Part shown: positions 4,924-6,837 of the stretch, one piece after another
Layout: every line of letters begins with the position of its first letter
Position numbering within the stretch: position 1 is the stretch's first letter
Source: Pseudomonadota bacterium
GTDB lineage: Bacteria > Pseudomonadota > Zetaproteobacteria > Mariprofundales > Mariprofundaceae
Assembly (NCBI GenBank): GCA_002401635.1
Contig: NVTQ01000014.1
Location: 1 to 6,837 of the forward strand
DNA: 6,837 nt
Direction of reading: 5' to 3'
Position numbers and translations under genes: made by a program
The notes under the pieces: model-generated
The model's database searches: none
The model's input: only the letters and a program-made list of their open reading frames with translations
What the model was told of the DNA's origin: nothing

Positions 4924-6837
4924 TTATTTTTTATCTTTATCATCATTCGAAAAATTATCCAAATCACTCAAAAGGTTATCCAACTCTAAATCTGCATCAA
5001 AATCATCTTTCTCTTTATCTCCAGACTCTGGCTCATTCTCATCAACAGGTTCTAAAGCAATCTCTAGTTCACTTTCTTGAACACCCAAATCAACCAGTGT
5101 TGACTGAATAGTGCTGGTAAAATCATCGACATCCCCATCAGCAGGTGTTGCATCCAAATCAACATCTAAGTCATCCAAACTAAATGACATGCTGGATAAT
5201 TCATCTTCAAGACTACCTGTAGACTCTTCTTGCACCGCATCCGATGAAGGTTCATTCTCCTCGGTTGAACTTGAGTCTTCTTCCTCGCCCAAACCCTCCA
5301 AGGCTGATAAATCAATATCAAGCCCCTCTTCTAAACCCGCTTCATCCAAATCTATACTTGCTACTTCGTCCAAACTTGTCTCGGCTTCAACTATATTGTC
5401 ATGGTTGGCACCACTTTCCCCGCCAATATCTTCACCCGCTGTGATGACAGACGTATCTTTTGACCAGTCCATCACAACAGTACTATCTAGATCCACTTCT
5501 TCTAAAGCAGAAGCCACACTTGGTTCTTCACCACCTTGCACATCCAAATCAGGCATTTCTAAATCAGATAAGTTTAAATTATCCAAGCTTTCACCCAAAT
5601 TGGTCTCCAGTTCAACGGGCTCGTCGCTACTCGCAACATCAGTATCTTCTTGAACTGGTTCGGCAGTTTCAGCAGCCATGTCAACCAAGCTGCTTTCTTC
5701 TTGCTCCGATGGATCAACCTCATCATTGGCATTGGCATTCAAATCCGTTGTATCAGAGCGTTCTTCAGCAGAGCTCTCAGTAGCCATCCCGCTTAATAAC
5801 TCGCCACTATCTTCAGCTTTGATATCAACATCACTATCAGAAGACCAGTCAATATCACCCAAATCAAGACTGTCTTCCATCTCAGAAGTATTCTCATCAG
5901 ATTCAGTTACTGTTTCATTACTTACCGTGCCTTTATCAGACTCAGTTGACAGCTCATCACTTGCAAAGTCAGGCAAATCAAACTCATCTATATCGAGTGA
6001 GCTATCAGCTTGCAACGCCGCTTCATCAGTCGCAATGCTCGGCAAGTCTTCTAGCGTAGTTGGCGGCATTGTATCACCCAAGCTCGCCTCATCTTCCGTT
6101 GCCGTTCCTGCCTCCAAAGCATCAAATGCAGTTGTAAAGGTTGCCAAAGCATCACCAACCAAAACAGAACGTGCTGTAGAAGCGGCCTCTTCAACACCCG
6201 TTTGATTGCCGCGCGCATGGCGAATTTGCGTTAATTTTATATGTGCATCTTTATTATCGGTCCGCAAACGCAGTGCCATACCAACCTGTTTCTCAGCCTC
6301 ATCTTCCATGCCATAACGCATATATACATCGGCTTCAGTCAAATAATCAACATTTGGATCAGGCTCTTCATCAGGCTCGCCAAAGGCCTCCATCTCAGAA
6401 GTGTCTTCATCAGTCAGTTCAGGAATAGTCTGTGTCAAAGGAGCTTGAAGGTCATCCGCACTTGCCATTAAGGTTGCTTCAAAGTCTACAGGCTCCACAT
6501 CAATATTTTCAACTTCAGCCTCTTCAACGACCTTCGGCTCTTCAATCGTTTCAACCTCAACCTCTTCAACCATTGTCTCTGCTATTGTTTCTTGCTCAAC
6601 AGGATGGCTGCGCTGACCACGTAATGCATAAGCAAGATAACCAGCAATCATTGATAGTAATGCCACGATGCCCATTAAAATCCAAGTCAACAATCCTGAA
6701 CCTTCATTACCACCTTGTTGCGCCGAAGCTTGTTTGCGAGCCTTCTCTAACTCGCCAACCTGGCGTGCTAATTGTAATTCAAGCTTTTTAATGCGTGCAT
6801 TGGATGCAGCCAAGCCTTCCGTCGCCGTTGGCTGGGC
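4924..6837 (-). CDS. fimV: FimV/HubP-family polar hub protein (C-terminal part, incomplete at window edge)
   Basis: The reading frame enters from the right edge and gives the last 637 residues; the N-terminus, where the family carries a signal peptide and LysM domain, lies outside. Fragment order: a short coiled coil (about 12-40), one membrane helix (about 49-72, LLTWILMGIVALLSMIAGYLAYAL), an acidic Glu/Val-rich stretch, a TPR-like unit at about 160-218 containing DYLTEADVYMRYGMEDEAEKQV, then some 400 very acidic Ser/Asp/Glu-rich residues with recurring L-D-L-type short motifs. This order is characteristic of FimV/TspA/HubP, inner-membrane proteins that bind peptidoglycan outside and organise the cell pole inside, affecting type IV pili, chemoreceptors or flagella. 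The conserved C-terminal FimV motif, a small TPR-like helix pair, is not seen; the protein ends in a charged tail. It stands upstream of the EcfT-like gene and truA, matching the usual fimV-truA linkage. Family call confident; cellular role inferred. Confidence 0.88.
   Translation of the reverse strand, partial: AQPTATEGLAASNARIKKLELQLARQVGELEKARKQASAQQGGNEGSGLLTWILMGIVALLSMIAGYLAYALRGQRSHPVEQETIAETMVEEVEVETIEEPKVVEEAEVENIDVEPVDFEATLMASADDLQAPLTQTIPELTDEDTSEMEAFGEPDEEPDPNVDYLTEADVYMRYGMEDEAEKQVGMALRLRTDNKDAHIKLTQIRHARGNQTGVEEAASTARSVLVGDALATFTTAFDALEAGTATEDEASLGDTMPPTTLEDLPSIATDEAALQADSSLDIDEFDLPDFASDELSTESDKGTVSNETVTESDENTSEMEDSLDLGDIDWSSDSDVDIKAEDSGELLSGMATESSAEERSDTTDLNANANDEVDPSEQEESSLVDMAAETAEPVQEDTDVASSDEPVELETNLGESLDNLNLSDLEMPDLDVQGGEEPSVASALEEVDLDSTVVMDWSKDTSVITAGEDIGGESGANHDNIVEAETSLDEVASIDLDEAGLEEGLDIDLSALEGLGEEEDSSSTEENEPSSDAVQEESTGSLEDELSSMSFSLDDLDVDLDATPADGDVDDFTSTIQSTLVDLGVQESELEIALEPVDENEPESGDKEKDDFDADLELDNLLSDLDNFSNDDKDKK

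Noticed and set aside
5111..6205. Long plus-strand open frames opposite fimV (5111-5653, 5678-6205 and others), Ser/Pro-rich
   Set aside because: They mirror the acidic, serine-rich codon usage of fimV on the other strand; composition is low-complexity, they show no domain and no ribosome binding site stands out.

Overview
The window reads as proteobacterial chromosome, AT-leaning, with four complete protein genes and one partial one. The order fimV - (extra gene) - truA recalls the fimV-truA-trpF block of Gammaproteobacteria. The presence of a FimV/HubP polar hub and a SuhB close to the E. coli type also point to Gammaproteobacteria or a neighbouring class such as Zetaproteobacteria. No rRNA or species-specific marker is present, so the assignment stays at that level.

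Layout, left to right. Bases 1-73 hold a dispersed-repeat-like pair of perfect hairpins, downstream of suhB. suhB (inositol monophosphatase family) is on the minus strand. A 155-base divergent intergenic region separates it from a plus-strand hybrid histidine kinase whose multi-helix membrane sensor resembles that of RpfC, the DSF receptor of Xanthomonas. It is followed by a PAS-like segment, an HDFRN-type kinase core and a C-terminal receiver. The kinase gene runs tail-to-tail into truA (tRNA pseudouridine synthase) with a 14-base overlap. truA is the last gene of a minus-strand group: fimV (incomplete, running off the right edge), an EcfT/CbiQ-like membrane protein, then truA. The last two overlap by 10 bases and are probably translationally coupled.

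The most notable structure lies between fimV and the EcfT-like gene. A 161-base element with 17-base terminal inverted repeats (16 of 17 matching), further nested inverted blocks and a flanking 4-base direct repeat (CTAA) looks like a miniature inverted-repeat transposable element. It sits between the fimV stop codon and a minus-strand hairpin-plus-T-run terminator. That terminator ends only about 19 bases before the best start codon of the EcfT-like gene, so expression of this gene and truA must depend on read-through, on attenuation or on an unrecognised promoter. No CRISPR array, tRNA, rRNA or complete insertion sequence was seen.
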